Shown one piece after another: positions 29,712 through 41,882 of a stretch of DNA of 64,000 nucleotides (the first letter of the stretch is position 1; each line of letters begins with the position of its first letter). The DNA comes from Flectonema sp. DT1601 (lineage: Eukaryota > Euglenozoa > Diplonemea > Diplonemida > Diplonemidae). The stretch covers positions 1 to 64,000 of the forward strand of contig OZ025785.1 of NCBI GenBank assembly GCA_964019425.1, given 5' to 3'. The notes below the pieces were generated by a model. That model saw only the letters and a list, made by a program, of their open reading frames with translations, had not been told where the DNA came from and made no database searches. Position numbers and translations under genes: made by a program.

Positions 29712-31499
29712 TTACTTTCTCATTGCGCTTATCTCCATTCGCGCAACTTCACTACAGGAAGACAAGTCTACGCTAGTCAGAGACTTTGAATTACTCAAGA
29801 ATCCATATCTTCCAATTTTAGTCAGCTTCTTCAAACCGGAAACATCGATGGAGGTGAGGGACTCACAGTTACTAATAAAGTTACTGTCAACACTCCTAAC
29901 GTCTATCCAGGAAGACAAGTCTACGCTAGTCAGAGACTTTGAATTATGCAAGAATGAATATCCTATTGTAGTCAGCTTCCGAAAACCGGAAACATCGATG
30001 GAGGTGAGGGACTCACAGTTACTAATAAAGTTACTGCCAACACTCCTAACGTCTATCCAGGAAGACAAGTCTACGCTAGTCAGAGACTTTGAATTATACA
30101 AGAAAAAACTTCTTATTGAAGTCAACTTTTGAAAACCGGAAACATCGATGGAGGTGAGGGACTCACAGTTACTAATAAAGGCATCGCCAACACTCGTTAC
30201 TTCACTCAAGGAAGACAAATCCACGCTAGTCAGAGACTTTGAATGATCTAAGAATGCATGTCCTACTGTAGTCAACTTCTGAAGACCTGAAACATCGATG
30301 GAGGTGAGAGACCCACAGCTAATAATAAACCAATCGCCAATGCACGTTACTTCACTCAAGGAAGACAAATCCACGCTAGTCAGAGACTTTGATTTATGCA
30401 AGAATCCTTTTGCTATTTTAGTCAGCTTCTGAAAACCGGAAACATCGATGGAGGTGAGGGACTCACAGTTGCTAACAAAGTAATCGCTAATGCTCGTTAC
30501 TTCCCTCAGACAGGATAAATTAACGTGAGTCAGAGACTTCGAGTTGCTCAAGAAGTAGCTGGGGATGATCGTCACATTGTGCAAAGAAGTGAAATCGATT
30601 GACGTCAGCGAGTCACAACCGTCTGACAGGAACTCTTGCTCAAATGCAGTGCAACGGCTGCAGTTGGTGAATGACAACCGCCGGATGCAAGACGGAAGCA
30701 TCTTAACACAATCACTAGAAAGGGTGCCTTCATCGTCGATATATTCTGAGGCATCGAAGACACACAACATGTCGGGATTTAGTCCGAACAAATTGTCAAT
30801 TCGAGTACGAAGATGTGAAGTCTTCAACTCCTCCGCAGTCACAACACGTTCAGACCTCTTGTATATTCTTTTCACAGTACCCCAGTTGTTCGAATCTTCC
30901 AGCTCACGGAGGATCTCGGCACCCCATGAGGTGTTGTCAAATTGGGATTTCACTTCTTCCTTCGACGAATGGGAGAGTCTCGGCCAGTCCAGCAACAGGA
31001 AGAGTTCCTTCCTGAGTTGGGCTGGGACACCCTCCTCTGTTTCACCCATGCCCAAGTAACCAATTTGAAGTGTGTTGAAATACTCATCCTCGTTCAGCAT
31101 CCGAGGGAAGCAGGTGGACGAGAATACATTCCTCAGGTCATCTTCGACCAACTCCAACTTCCCGTCCCCCTTGAGATCAGCTTTAACAAACCCGATATCG
31201 GCACACTTCATGTCAGGATGCAAGGAAAGGGTTCCCAGTAATCGCGAGCTTCCTTCCACCAACTTCGCCGACTCCTTCTCCCTCGCCACCCGGTGTACTT
31301 CCTTGTACGTCGTCAATTCAGTCGCAGCCTCAGCATCCGTCATTCCATCCATGATCTCCTCCGACGATCTGAGAACGTCAGAAAAGCTGTCCATCAGCGC
31401 CCCCGACTCCTCCTTCCGACTCACCACTTCCACGAGCAGCTTCGCCATGAACCTCTGATGGCTCCTCAAAACAGAGGACAGGGAATCGACAGTTGTCAT
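29712..31499 (-). CDS. LRR family protein, array copy 1 (595 aa, 13 repeats)
   Basis: It has the helical N-domain with EF-hand-like loop DLKGDGKLELVE (108-119), DASEYIDDEGTLSSDCVKM, then thirteen alternating 25-residue LRRs ending SCSEVARMEISAMRK. Repeats 9 and 11 (both VDLSSWIDVRSV) are nearly identical, a recent internal duplication of a 150-bp repeat pair. It carries the 'left' allele around residues 165-190 (GVPAQLRKE, LSHSSKEEVK). It has no signal peptide or membrane segment. An out-of-frame cap remnant follows the stop. Confidence 0.88.
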   Translation of the reverse strand: MTTVDSLSSVLRSHQRFMAKLLVEVVSRKEESGALMDSFSDVLRSSEEIMDGMTDAEAATELTTYKEVHRVAREKESAKLVEGSSRLLGTLSLHPDMKCADIGFVKADLKGDGKLELVEDDLRNVFSSTCFPRMLNEDEYFNTLQIGYLGMGETEEGVPAQLRKELFLLLDWPRLSHSSKEEVKSQFDNTSWGAEILRELEDSNNWGTVKRIYKRSERVVTAEELKTSHLRTRIDNLFGLNPDMLCVFDASEYIDDEGTLSSDCVKMLPSCIRRLSFTNCSRCTAFEQEFLSDGCDSLTSIDFTSLHNVTIIPSYFLSNSKSLTHVNLSCLREVTSISDYFVSNCESLTSIDVSGFQKLTKIAKGFLHKSKSLTSVDLSSLSEVTCIGDWFIISCGSLTSIDVSGLQKLTTVGHAFLDHSKSLTSVDLSSLSEVTSVGDAFISNCESLTSIDVSGFQKLTSIRSFFLYNSKSLTSVDLSSWIDVRSVGSNFISNCESLTSIDVSGFRKLTTIGYSFLHNSKSLTSVDLSSWIDVRSVDSNFISNCESLTSIDVSGLKKLTKIGRYGFLSNSKSLTSVDLSSCSEVARMEISAMRK

Positions 31500-33002
31500 T
31501 ATTTTAAACTGGATGAGTTTCTGGTGATGAAGAATTAATTCAAGATGCGTAACTTCAATTCAAGAATGAAGGAAAACTGCTTGTGAGTCAACTTCCCACT
31601 TGTCTGGAAACCACCTGAAGAATATCAGCGTGTGATGAATTAAAACTCCGACTTCGATACCATTGTACACAAGAGACACCAGGCAGCTGCAGTACTCGAA
31701 TTGAATGCTCAACTCGATTCTAATATTTCTTTCTTTGTGTCCCAACTCATATGAAGGCAGCTGTACTGTCCTTGGCTGTTGAAGTAAACAAACAATTACA
31801 CAACTCACAAAAGGGATGAATAACATATCAACGGGAAGCTGTGTCCTGACTTCACTAAATTAATACATTTTGTTTTCTCCTGTTGTAGTGATTCTTTGAT
31901 TGTCTCACAGGCTGCTTCCTGAAACGAAAAACTACAAATCCCAATTCCCTCTCTTCATTTCTTTTAGTTCTTTCTTCTTTTTTTTTTTTATTTGTTTTTC
32001 TTTTTTTGAACCAAAACGAGGGTTTATATCTTCGTTGTGGCATAACAATCCACTACTGGTATTCCCCAAATGCAAATATTTTGAAGAAATATATAAAAAT
32101 ATTTATTATAGTGAGCGCCGCATAGAATATTACTTTTGTTGTTTGTACATTATACGTTTTTATATTTTGTTTTTGGTTTCTCTCTTGCTCTTCCCGCACA
32201 CTCTCTCTCCTCTCTCTCTCTCTCTTTTCTTTAGAAAGCAGTAATAAAAATAGACAAAGAAAGAAATTCTGTATTGGCTTTATTTGAGTTTACGTTTTTT
32301 TTTAATTTTTGGTAACCGTATATCAGTGCATACTCATAATGACTGCAGCATCCCAACAGGAACTACAAACATTGTTAAGGAGAAAGAACAAAACAAAACA
32401 CAGCAGGTGTGGGAGAATAGTCGTAGAGTGGGAGAACTTCTCTCACAAGAAGGGTTTGTCACCTAAATCCTCACAACTACCACCTGTAAAATTAAATCAG
32501 AACATTTTTCTTTTTTATAAAATGATTGTTAATCTGTACTTTACTTTATAGGCTTGTTTCCGTTTGCGTATAAAACAACGACAACGATTACAGTATCTTA
32601 TTCTCTTGTTGAATGGGATAGGAATAACACAAAAATATCTTTTTCTTCTTTTCAAAGGTGCGCATGCGTGTTGTTTAAAAAAAAGAATTGGCTTTATCTT
32701 CAACTATACAGAAAATAATGATAACACTGATTTGTTTGTTTGTGCACGAAACCGTGAACCGACTTAAACTGATAAAGCTAAAGGAGGTTTACGTGTGCTG
32801 CCAACATTCTTTTTCGTTCTTACAATACTTGTTAAATGCAAAAAAAAAAAAAAAAGAGAAAACCATGCTGAGTGCAGGATTTCAGGTCTTTTAGAGGATG
32901 AAGCAGCGAGTCCTTTAAAATCATTCCAACGACATCACTGCAATCTTTCAATCCCTTGAAATCTTTCTCAGTCAGTTTGGTATGAAACAAATAATTTTAG
33001 AG

Positions 33003-34790
33003 TTACTTTCTCATTGCGCTTATCTCCATTCGCGCAACTTCACTACAGGAAGACAAGTCTACGCTAGTCAGAGACTTTGAATTACTCAAGAATCCATATC
33101 TTCCAATTTTAGTCAGCTTCTTCAAACCGGAAACATCGATGGAGGTGAGGGACTCACAGTTACTAATAAAGTTACTGTCAACACTCCTAACGTCTATCCA
33201 GGAAGACAAGTCTACGCTAGTCAGAGACTTTGAATTATGCAAGAATGAATATCCTATTGTAGTCAGCTTCCGAAAACCGGAAACATCGATGGAGGTGAGG
33301 GACTCACAGTTACTAATAAAGTTACTGCCAACACTCCTAACGTCTATCCAGGAAGACAAGTCTACGCTAGTCAGAGACTTTGAATTATACAAGAAAAAAC
33401 TTCTTATTGAAGTCAACTTTTGAAAACCGGAAACATCGATGGAGGTGAGGGACTCACAGTTACTAATAAAGGCATCGCCAACACTCGTTACTTCACTCAA
33501 GGAAGACAAATCCACGCTAGTCAGAGACTTTGAATGATCTAAGAATGCATGTCCTACTGTAGTCAACTTCTGAAGACCTGAAACATCGATGGAGGTGAGA
33601 GACCCACAGCTAATAATAAACCAATCGCCAATGCACGTTACTTCACTCAAGGAAGACAAATCCACGCTAGTCAGAGACTTTGATTTATGCAAGAATCCTT
33701 TTGCTATTTTAGTCAGCTTCTGAAAACCGGAAACATCGATGGAGGTGAGGGACTCACAGTTGCTAACAAAGTAATCGCTAATGCTCGTTACTTCCCTCAG
33801 ACAGGATAAATTAACGTGAGTCAGAGACTTCGAGTTGCTCAAGAAGTAGCTGGGGATGATCGTCACATTGTGCAAAGAAGTGAAATCGATTGACGTCAGC
33901 GAGTCACAACCGTCTGACAGGAACTCTTGCTCAAATGCAGTGCAACGGCTGCAGTTGGTGAATGACAACCGCCGGATGCAAGACGGAAGCATCTTAACAC
34001 AATCACTAGAAAGGGTGCCTTCATCGTCGATATATTCTGAGGCATCGAAGACACACAACATGTCGGGATTTAGTCCGAACAAATTGTCAATTCGAGTACG
34101 AAGATGTGAAGTCTTCAACTCCTCCGCAGTCACAACACGTTCAGACCTCTTGTATATTCTTTTCACAGTACCCCAGTTGTTCGAATCTTCCAGCTCACGG
34201 AGGATCTCGGCACCCCATGAGGTGTTGTCAAATTGGGATTTCACTTCTTCCTTCGACGAATGGGAGAGTCTCGGCCAGTCCAGCAACAGGAAGAGTTCCT
34301 TCCTGAGTTGGGCTGGGACACCCTCCTCTGTTTCACCCATGCCCAAGTAACCAATTTGAAGTGTGTTGAAATACTCATCCTCGTTCAGCATCCGAGGGAA
34401 GCAGGTGGACGAGAATACATTCCTCAGGTCATCTTCGACCAACTCCAACTTCCCGTCCCCCTTGAGATCAGCTTTAACAAACCCGATATCGGCACACTTC
34501 ATGTCAGGATGCAAGGAAAGGGTTCCCAGTAATCGCGAGCTTCCTTCCACCAACTTCGCCGACTCCTTCTCCCTCGCCACCCGGTGTACTTCCTTGTACG
34601 TCGTCAATTCAGTCGCAGCCTCAGCATCCGTCATTCCATCCATGATCTCCTCCGACGATCTGAGAACGTCAGAAAAGCTGTCCATCAGCGCCCCCGACTC
34701 CTCCTTCCGACTCACCACTTCCACGAGCAGCTTCGCCATGAACCTCTGATGGCTCCTCAAAACAGAGGACAGGGAATCGACAGTTGTCAT
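33003..34790 (-). CDS. LRR family protein, array copy 2
   Basis: The predicted protein is identical to copy 1 over all 595 residues, with the left-type segment GVPAQ...SHSSKEE. Leader, ATG context and 3' remnant are also the same. Confidence 0.88.
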   Translation of the reverse strand: MTTVDSLSSVLRSHQRFMAKLLVEVVSRKEESGALMDSFSDVLRSSEEIMDGMTDAEAATELTTYKEVHRVAREKESAKLVEGSSRLLGTLSLHPDMKCADIGFVKADLKGDGKLELVEDDLRNVFSSTCFPRMLNEDEYFNTLQIGYLGMGETEEGVPAQLRKELFLLLDWPRLSHSSKEEVKSQFDNTSWGAEILRELEDSNNWGTVKRIYKRSERVVTAEELKTSHLRTRIDNLFGLNPDMLCVFDASEYIDDEGTLSSDCVKMLPSCIRRLSFTNCSRCTAFEQEFLSDGCDSLTSIDFTSLHNVTIIPSYFLSNSKSLTHVNLSCLREVTSISDYFVSNCESLTSIDVSGFQKLTKIAKGFLHKSKSLTSVDLSSLSEVTCIGDWFIISCGSLTSIDVSGLQKLTTVGHAFLDHSKSLTSVDLSSLSEVTSVGDAFISNCESLTSIDVSGFQKLTSIRSFFLYNSKSLTSVDLSSWIDVRSVGSNFISNCESLTSIDVSGFRKLTTIGYSFLHNSKSLTSVDLSSWIDVRSVDSNFISNCESLTSIDVSGLKKLTKIGRYGFLSNSKSLTSVDLSSCSEVARMEISAMRK

Positions 34791-36293
34791 TATTTTAAAC
34801 TGGATGAGTTTCTGGTGATGAAGAATTAATTCAAGATGCGTAACTTCAATTCAAGAATGAAGGAAAACTGCTTGTGAGTCAACTTCCCACTTGTCTGGAA
34901 ACCACCTGAAGAATATCAGCGTGTGATGAATTAAAACTCCGACTTCGATACCATTGTACACAAGAGACACCAGGCAGCTGCAGTACTCGAATTGAATGCT
35001 CAACTCGATTCTAATATTTCTTTCTTTGTGTCCCAACTCATATGAAGGCAGCTGTACTGTCCTTGGCTGTTGAAGTAAACAAACAATTACACAACTCACA
35101 AAAGGGATGAATAACATATCAACGGGAAGCTGTGTCCTGACTTCACTAAATTAATACATTTTGTTTTCTCCTGTTGTAGTGATTCTTTGATTGTCTCACA
35201 GGCTGCTTCCTGAAACGAAAAACTACAAATCCCAATTCCCTCTCTTCATTTCTTTTAGTTCTTTCTTCTTTTTTTTTTTTATTTGTTTTTCTTTTTTTGA
35301 ACCAAAACGAGGGTTTATATCTTCGTTGTGGCATAACAATCCACTACTGGTATTCCCCAAATGCAAATATTTTGAAGAAATATATAAAAATATTTATTAT
35401 AGTGAGCGCCGCATAGAATATTACTTTTGTTGTTTGTACATTATACGTTTTTATATTTTGTTTTTGGTTTCTCTCTTGCTCTTCCCGCACACTCTCTCTC
35501 CTCTCTCTCTCTCTCTTTTCTTTAGAAAGCAGTAATAAAAATAGACAAAGAAAGAAATTCTGTATTGGCTTTATTTGAGTTTACGTTTTTTTTTAATTTT
35601 TGGTAACCGTATATCAGTGCATACTCATAATGACTGCAGCATCCCAACAGGAACTACAAACATTGTTAAGGAGAAAGAACAAAACAAAACACAGCAGGTG
35701 TGGGAGAATAGTCGTAGAGTGGGAGAACTTCTCTCACAAGAAGGGTTTGTCACCTAAATCCTCACAACTACCACCTGTAAAATTAAATCAGAACATTTTT
35801 CTTTTTTATAAAATGATTGTTAATCTGTACTTTACTTTATAGGCTTGTTTCCGTTTGCGTATAAAACAACGACAACGATTACAGTATCTTATTCTCTTGT
35901 TGAATGGGATAGGAATAACACAAAAATATCTTTTTCTTCTTTTCAAAGGTGCGCATGCGTGTTGTTTAAAAAAAAGAATTGGCTTTATCTTCAACTATAC
36001 AGAAAATAATGATAACACTGATTTGTTTGTTTGTGCACGAAACCGTGAACCGACTTAAACTGATAAAGCTAAAGGAGGTTTACGTGTGCTGCCAACATTC
36101 TTTTTCGTTCTTACAATACTTGTTAAATGCAAAAAAAAAAAAAAAAGAGAAAACCATGCTGAGTGCAGGATTTCAGGTCTTTTAGAGGATGAAGCAGCGA
36201 GTCCTTTAAAATCATTCCAACGACATCACTGCAATCTTTCAATCCCTTGAAATCTTTCTCAGTCAGTTTGGTATGAAACAAATAATTTTAGAG

Positions 36294-38081
36294 TTACTTT
36301 CTCATTGCGCTTATCTCCATTCGCGCAACTTCACTACAGGAAGACAAGTCTACGCTAGTCAGAGACTTTGAATTACTCAAGAATCCATATCTTCCAATTT
36401 TAGTCAGCTTCTTCAAACCGGAAACATCGATGGAGGTGAGGGACTCACAGTTACTAATAAAGTTACTGTCAACACTCCTAACGTCTATCCAGGAAGACAA
36501 GTCTACGCTAGTCAGAGACTTTGAATTATGCAAGAATGAATATCCTATTGTAGTCAGCTTCCGAAAACCGGAAACATCGATGGAGGTGAGGGACTCACAG
36601 TTACTAATAAAGTTACTGCCAACACTCCTAACGTCTATCCAGGAAGACAAGTCTACGCTAGTCAGAGACTTTGAATTATACAAGAAAAAACTTCTTATTG
36701 AAGTCAACTTTTGAAAACCGGAAACATCGATGGAGGTGAGGGACTCACAGTTACTAATAAAGGCATCGCCAACACTCGTTACTTCACTCAAGGAAGACAA
36801 ATCCACGCTAGTCAGAGACTTTGAATGATCTAAGAATGCATGTCCTACTGTAGTCAACTTCTGAAGACCTGAAACATCGATGGAGGTGAGAGACCCACAG
36901 CTAATAATAAACCAATCGCCAATGCACGTTACTTCACTCAAGGAAGACAAATCCACGCTAGTCAGAGACTTTGATTTATGCAAGAATCCTTTTGCTATTT
37001 TAGTCAGCTTCTGAAAACCGGAAACATCGATGGAGGTGAGGGACTCACAGTTGCTAACAAAGTAATCGCTAATGCTCGTTACTTCCCTCAGACAGGATAA
37101 ATTAACGTGAGTCAGAGACTTCGAGTTGCTCAAGAAGTAGCTGGGGATGATCGTCACATTGTGCAAAGAAGTGAAATCGATTGACGTCAGCGAGTCACAA
37201 CCGTCTGACAGGAACTCTTGCTCAAATGCAGTGCAACGGCTGCAGTTGGTGAATGACAACCGCCGGATGCAAGACGGAAGCATCTTAACACAATCACTAG
37301 AAAGGGTGCCTTCATCGTCGATATATTCTGAGGCATCGAAGACACACAACATGTCGGGATTTAGTCCGAACAAATTGTCAATTCGAGTACGAAGATGTGA
37401 AGTCTTCAACTCCTCCGCAGTCACAACACGTTCAGACCTCTTGTATATTCTTTTCACAGTACCCCAGTTGTTCGAATCTTCCAGCTCACGGAGGATCTCG
37501 GCACCCCATGAGGTGTTGTCAAATTGGGATTTCACTTCTTCCTTCGACGAATGGGAGAGTCTCGGCCAGTCCAGCAACAGGAAGAGTTCCTTCCTGAGTT
37601 GGGCTGGGACACCCTCCTCTGTTTCACCCATGCCCAAGTAACCAATTTGAAGTGTGTTGAAATACTCATCCTCGTTCAGCATCCGAGGGAAGCAGGTGGA
37701 CGAGAATACATTCCTCAGGTCATCTTCGACCAACTCCAACTTCCCGTCCCCCTTGAGATCAGCTTTAACAAACCCGATATCGGCACACTTCATGTCAGGA
37801 TGCAAGGAAAGGGTTCCCAGTAATCGCGAGCTTCCTTCCACCAACTTCGCCGACTCCTTCTCCCTCGCCACCCGGTGTACTTCCTTGTACGTCGTCAATT
37901 CAGTCGCAGCCTCAGCATCCGTCATTCCATCCATGATCTCCTCCGACGATCTGAGAACGTCAGAAAAGCTGTCCATCAGCGCCCCCGACTCCTCCTTCCG
38001 ACTCACCACTTCCACGAGCAGCTTCGCCATGAACCTCTGATGGCTCCTCAAAACAGAGGACAGGGAATCGACAGTTGTCAT
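36294..38081 (-). CDS. LRR family protein, array copy 3 (5' flank split by a LINE)
   Basis: The predicted protein is identical to copies 1 and 2. The ingi/I-like LINE sits about 290 bp upstream of its ATG, so the gene keeps its leader and nearest flank but is separated from the rest of its unit by 3.7 kb. Expression may differ from its sisters if regulatory sequence lies further upstream. Confidence 0.88.
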   Translation of the reverse strand: MTTVDSLSSVLRSHQRFMAKLLVEVVSRKEESGALMDSFSDVLRSSEEIMDGMTDAEAATELTTYKEVHRVAREKESAKLVEGSSRLLGTLSLHPDMKCADIGFVKADLKGDGKLELVEDDLRNVFSSTCFPRMLNEDEYFNTLQIGYLGMGETEEGVPAQLRKELFLLLDWPRLSHSSKEEVKSQFDNTSWGAEILRELEDSNNWGTVKRIYKRSERVVTAEELKTSHLRTRIDNLFGLNPDMLCVFDASEYIDDEGTLSSDCVKMLPSCIRRLSFTNCSRCTAFEQEFLSDGCDSLTSIDFTSLHNVTIIPSYFLSNSKSLTHVNLSCLREVTSISDYFVSNCESLTSIDVSGFQKLTKIAKGFLHKSKSLTSVDLSSLSEVTCIGDWFIISCGSLTSIDVSGLQKLTTVGHAFLDHSKSLTSVDLSSLSEVTSVGDAFISNCESLTSIDVSGFQKLTSIRSFFLYNSKSLTSVDLSSWIDVRSVGSNFISNCESLTSIDVSGFRKLTTIGYSFLHNSKSLTSVDLSSWIDVRSVDSNFISNCESLTSIDVSGLKKLTKIGRYGFLSNSKSLTSVDLSSCSEVARMEISAMRK

Positions 38082-38186
38082 TATTTTAAACTGGATGAGT
38101 TTCTGGTGATGAAGAATTAATTCAAGATGCGTAACTTCAATTCAAGAATGAAGGAAAACTGCTTGTGAGTCAACTTCCCACTTGTC

Positions 38187-38373
38187 TGGAAACCACCTGA
38201 AGAATATCAGCGTGTGATGAATTAAAACTCCGACTTCGATACCATTGTACACAAGAGACACCAGGCAGCTGCAGTACTCGAATTGAATGCTCAACTCGAT
38301 TCTAATATTTCTTTCTTTGTGTCCCAACTCATATGAAGGCAGCTGTACTGTCCTTGGCTGTTGAAGTAAACAA
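38187..38373. repeat. 187-bp direct repeat, left copy (LINE target-site duplication)
   Basis: It is identical to 41883-42069, and both equal the uninterrupted sequence of the other units. It begins tggaaaccacctgaag and ends gaagtaaacaa. It is far longer than the usual 5-20 bp LINE duplication. Confidence 0.93.
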
Positions 38374-41300
38374 GTTAGTTAGTTAGTTAGCGAGTCCGAC
38401 ATACAATCGAGTACCGGTTAGCTAGACACAACAGGGTGGAACGGTTAACCACCTGTGAGTCCCCAATACTACGACTTTATGTCAAACCTAATCCCTGAGA
38501 GGATCACTTTTTTAGCTCCAGCGAGGAATTCTAATGTTCGAGAGACCCGAATTCCTCAATGCTTCGGCCTTGACCGGTTCGCTAGCAAATTAACAGAGTT
38601 TGGGGAGGGGAAAGGAAGATGATAATGATAATGATAAAACGAAGAAAACAAAATAAAATAAAATAAAAAAAAAAAATAAAATAAAATAAAATAAAATAAA
38701 ATAAATCAATAAATAAACAAAATAAAGGAAGGGGATAGAGAATTCAGATCTGTTGAATAATAGTAATCCTGGATGATTTTGACTGCTACTGATGTTGATT
38801 TAAGTGAATACTGCCAAAGTCACATGCCAAGGGATATATCGATATAGGACCTAGTAGGAGGTCCACGGACCCTGTGGTCAAACCATTTGGGATCAATTCT
38901 TTTGTAGTCGGCGTAGTGGATCTTATTCAAAAGATCTGTGAATTGCGTTCCCACGATACCGAGGTAGCAATACAGTTCCACTGTCCATAGATGTTCATGT
39001 ATCTCCTTGATATCGGTGCAGTCGTATGCTTGCGTGATGGCCTGCATGACTTCGGTCGTGTCATTCGGGGATAACTTTGGAAGTTTGGAGTACCTGTTGA
39101 GGTGCCACAGTAGTTTCTGTCTTGGTATGGCTACACGTAGCGGGAAACTCATTAAGTAGATGTTCAACTCCTTCAGCATGGCGGCCAAAAATGGTTGGTT
39201 GTCGGTTTCGAAGAAGGTATGATGATGCTGGCCTACATTTTCCGTATTATCTATCGGAAGAATTGGGAAGAACTTTCGAACTATCGGACTCACTCCCTTG
39301 CACTTAGAGAGGAGGTGGTGTGCATCTGTTTCGGTGTGATCACAGAATTGGCAATCGGTTAGGCCCAAACCTGGCAGCTTAACTAATTTGTGGTGGCCAG
39401 TGCGTATTTGTGCAATACTCACTTCGTCCTCCCGAGAGATTTCAGGATGAAACTTCTGTACTCTCCCAGCTGACGTAGCTAAGCAGTGTACGTGCATTGT
39501 GTCGCGGGATCTGAGCCATTCTCTTCTCACCTGGCTGATTATGGAACATTGGGCCATGCGGTAGTCGAACTCAACTTCCGTGAGCGGCAGGTCGGAAGCC
39601 GCCGCTTTGGAGGCTAGGTTGTCCGCCAATTCATTCCCTATCACACCACAGTGTGAGGGTACAAATTGAACTGATATCGGACGGTTAAGTGAGGATATCA
39701 GTTTAAATATCTCGCTGTTAGTACGCGAGGATTGGCATAGGTAGCCTTTAGCCAGGCTACTTAGCGACGACTGGCTGTCCGATATGACGTGAACGCGGCC
39801 ATATGGGAGCCGTGCTGAGTTCTCGCGGATGAGATCAAGGGCTGAGATTAGTGCGCGCTGTTCGGCGTTGTAAATCATGAGTGACGGATGGTAGCGTTGT
39901 TGCTTCTTGTAGCACTTGTTCCGGACGACGAGTACTGCTGCGTTGCCACAGTGGTAATTGCCATCCTTGTCCTCAAAATACGAAGCATCAGTGTATACTC
40001 TGGCAACTGCCGGCGGAAGAGACTCCAACGAAGCGATGGCAAATTTGAGGTTGAGTCCCGAGTCCTGTGACTTTCTGAAATCTCTGTTAGGTATAATTGT
40101 TACGTTGGGTGGTGTTAACCACGGTGCTTGGTAATGTTGTAAATACATCTGCGATCTAAGTCGGGGTGTTGGATAGCGTCTAGATGAACGCGAGGCTGAA
40201 GCTTCCCACGGAGTCTCCTCTTTGTTGCCTTTGAAGAGACCCCATGTCGGTAGATTATCATTGTATCGCTGGAATCGTTCATAGCACAGTGCTAGGGACT
40301 TAGTTAGATGTTGCTGAAACGGTAGAATATCTGACTCAACTGATACTGCTGAGGTCGACGCCGATTGGGAGCAGCCCGTTAGTCTCAACATGAGTTTCCT
40401 GTGGACCGTGCTTACGTGTGTCCATGATTTCTCGCGGAGGAATGGGGCGTATGCGGCAAGGCCGTGGAATGCCCTAGCTAGTACCAAACCATTCACCAGT
40501 TGTCTCAAAGTTTCCGTCTTGATCCTGAAGGATGAGATCATCTTTAGAAGACCAATTCCACGCTTCAGTGTGCTTTCCATTTTGTTCAATTGTGGAATAA
40601 AGGAGAGACGGTCGTCGATCAACACACCCAGATATCTCGCTTGTTCCACGCGCCTAAGAGGCTTGGCTGTAGTCATCGTTAGTGCCTTCTTACTCACTCT
40701 GCTTCGAAATTCTGAACGAGTCGACACCTTCCTTCCGTTTACAGTTAGGGGAAAGGTTGTTCCTCCATCGCGATTCAGTTGTGCTCCAGGTCCTATGTCT
40801 AAATCATCTAAAAGGTCCATCGGACTCGAAATGGACTCCAGTTTTATAGTTGATGGAAGATACAGTCTAGGGAATCTACAGAGCCCCCTGCCAGGGTCAA
40901 ACCGTGTGCCAATGGCTAGAAACTCCGTCTTCTCTATTGACAGACTCATTTCTGAGTCTACTAGCCAGCCCTCCACTTGCCGTATTGCCTCATTGGCTTT
41001 ATCCTCCAGATCACCAACTTTCGTACTGCTAACAAATATTGATAGGTCGTCAGCATATAGAAGCTTCAGATCGGCACTCTTGATCGACTGTGGTAGGGAG
41101 TTGACGTATAGTCTGAAGAGGAGAGGTCCAAGGATGCTACCTTGCGGGACACCTTTGTTACATTTGACCCTCTTCGAGAAGGATTCGCCATATTGCAGAC
41201 GGGCCGACCGGTGAGTTAAGAAATCGGAGATCCATCTAACGAAAGGCAACGGTAGGAGTGGTTTGAGTCTTGCGATTAACTTATTATGATTAACATTATC

Positions 41301-41882
41301 AAATGCACCTGAGATGTCAAAGAACAGCAAAACCCCACATCTGTTAAAATCGCTTCTTACTTCGGATGCTGCATTTGTTAAGACTGCAATGTTTTCTTCA
41401 GTAGTCCTGCCTGGGACGAAACCAGCTTGATTGGGGTCAAGGTTACCTTCCAAAATGTGCTCCAGCCGCCGGAGGATCAGAGATTCAATGAATTTAGCCA
41501 CAGTTGATGTCATCGAAATAGGACGGTACGACGATGGTTCCACTGGATCTTTTCCATTCCCTTTGAGAAATGGAATTACGTTTGCTTCTTTAAAACAATC
41601 TGGCAGAATGCCGCGCTGTAGTGACCAGTTGGCAATCCTGAGTAGGACCTCCTTCATCCCGGTTCCTAAGTGTAGAATCATGTTATTCGTGATTGCGTCA
41701 GGTCCCGCACTATCGGTCTTCCTGAGCGAGTGGAGAACGGCCTGGGCTTCTTCCAAAGAGAAGGGTTTACACTCAGGGATTTCGAGGTCTTCTGGTTTTA
41801 CTGTTGGGGACTGTGATCTGCCTACATCGTTACTTGAGGGGAAAAAACGTTCCAACAGCGTCTTCAGCGGGGCTTGTGGTTT
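38374..41882 (-). mobile_element. Ingi/I-like LINE, 5'-truncated, 3.5 kb
   Basis: It lies on the minus strand. The 3' end at 38374 carries a (CTAA)n tail (gttagttagttagttag on the plus strand), and the 3' UTR contains a (TTTTA)n tract at about 38645-38705. The coding part has RT, RNase H and a C-terminal zinc knuckle, but no apurinic endonuclease, so the 5' end is truncated at 41882. RT plus RNase H order and motif style resemble the I/ingi group. No break is visible in the remaining frame, so insertion is recent. It is present in only one of the seven units. Confidence 0.92.
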
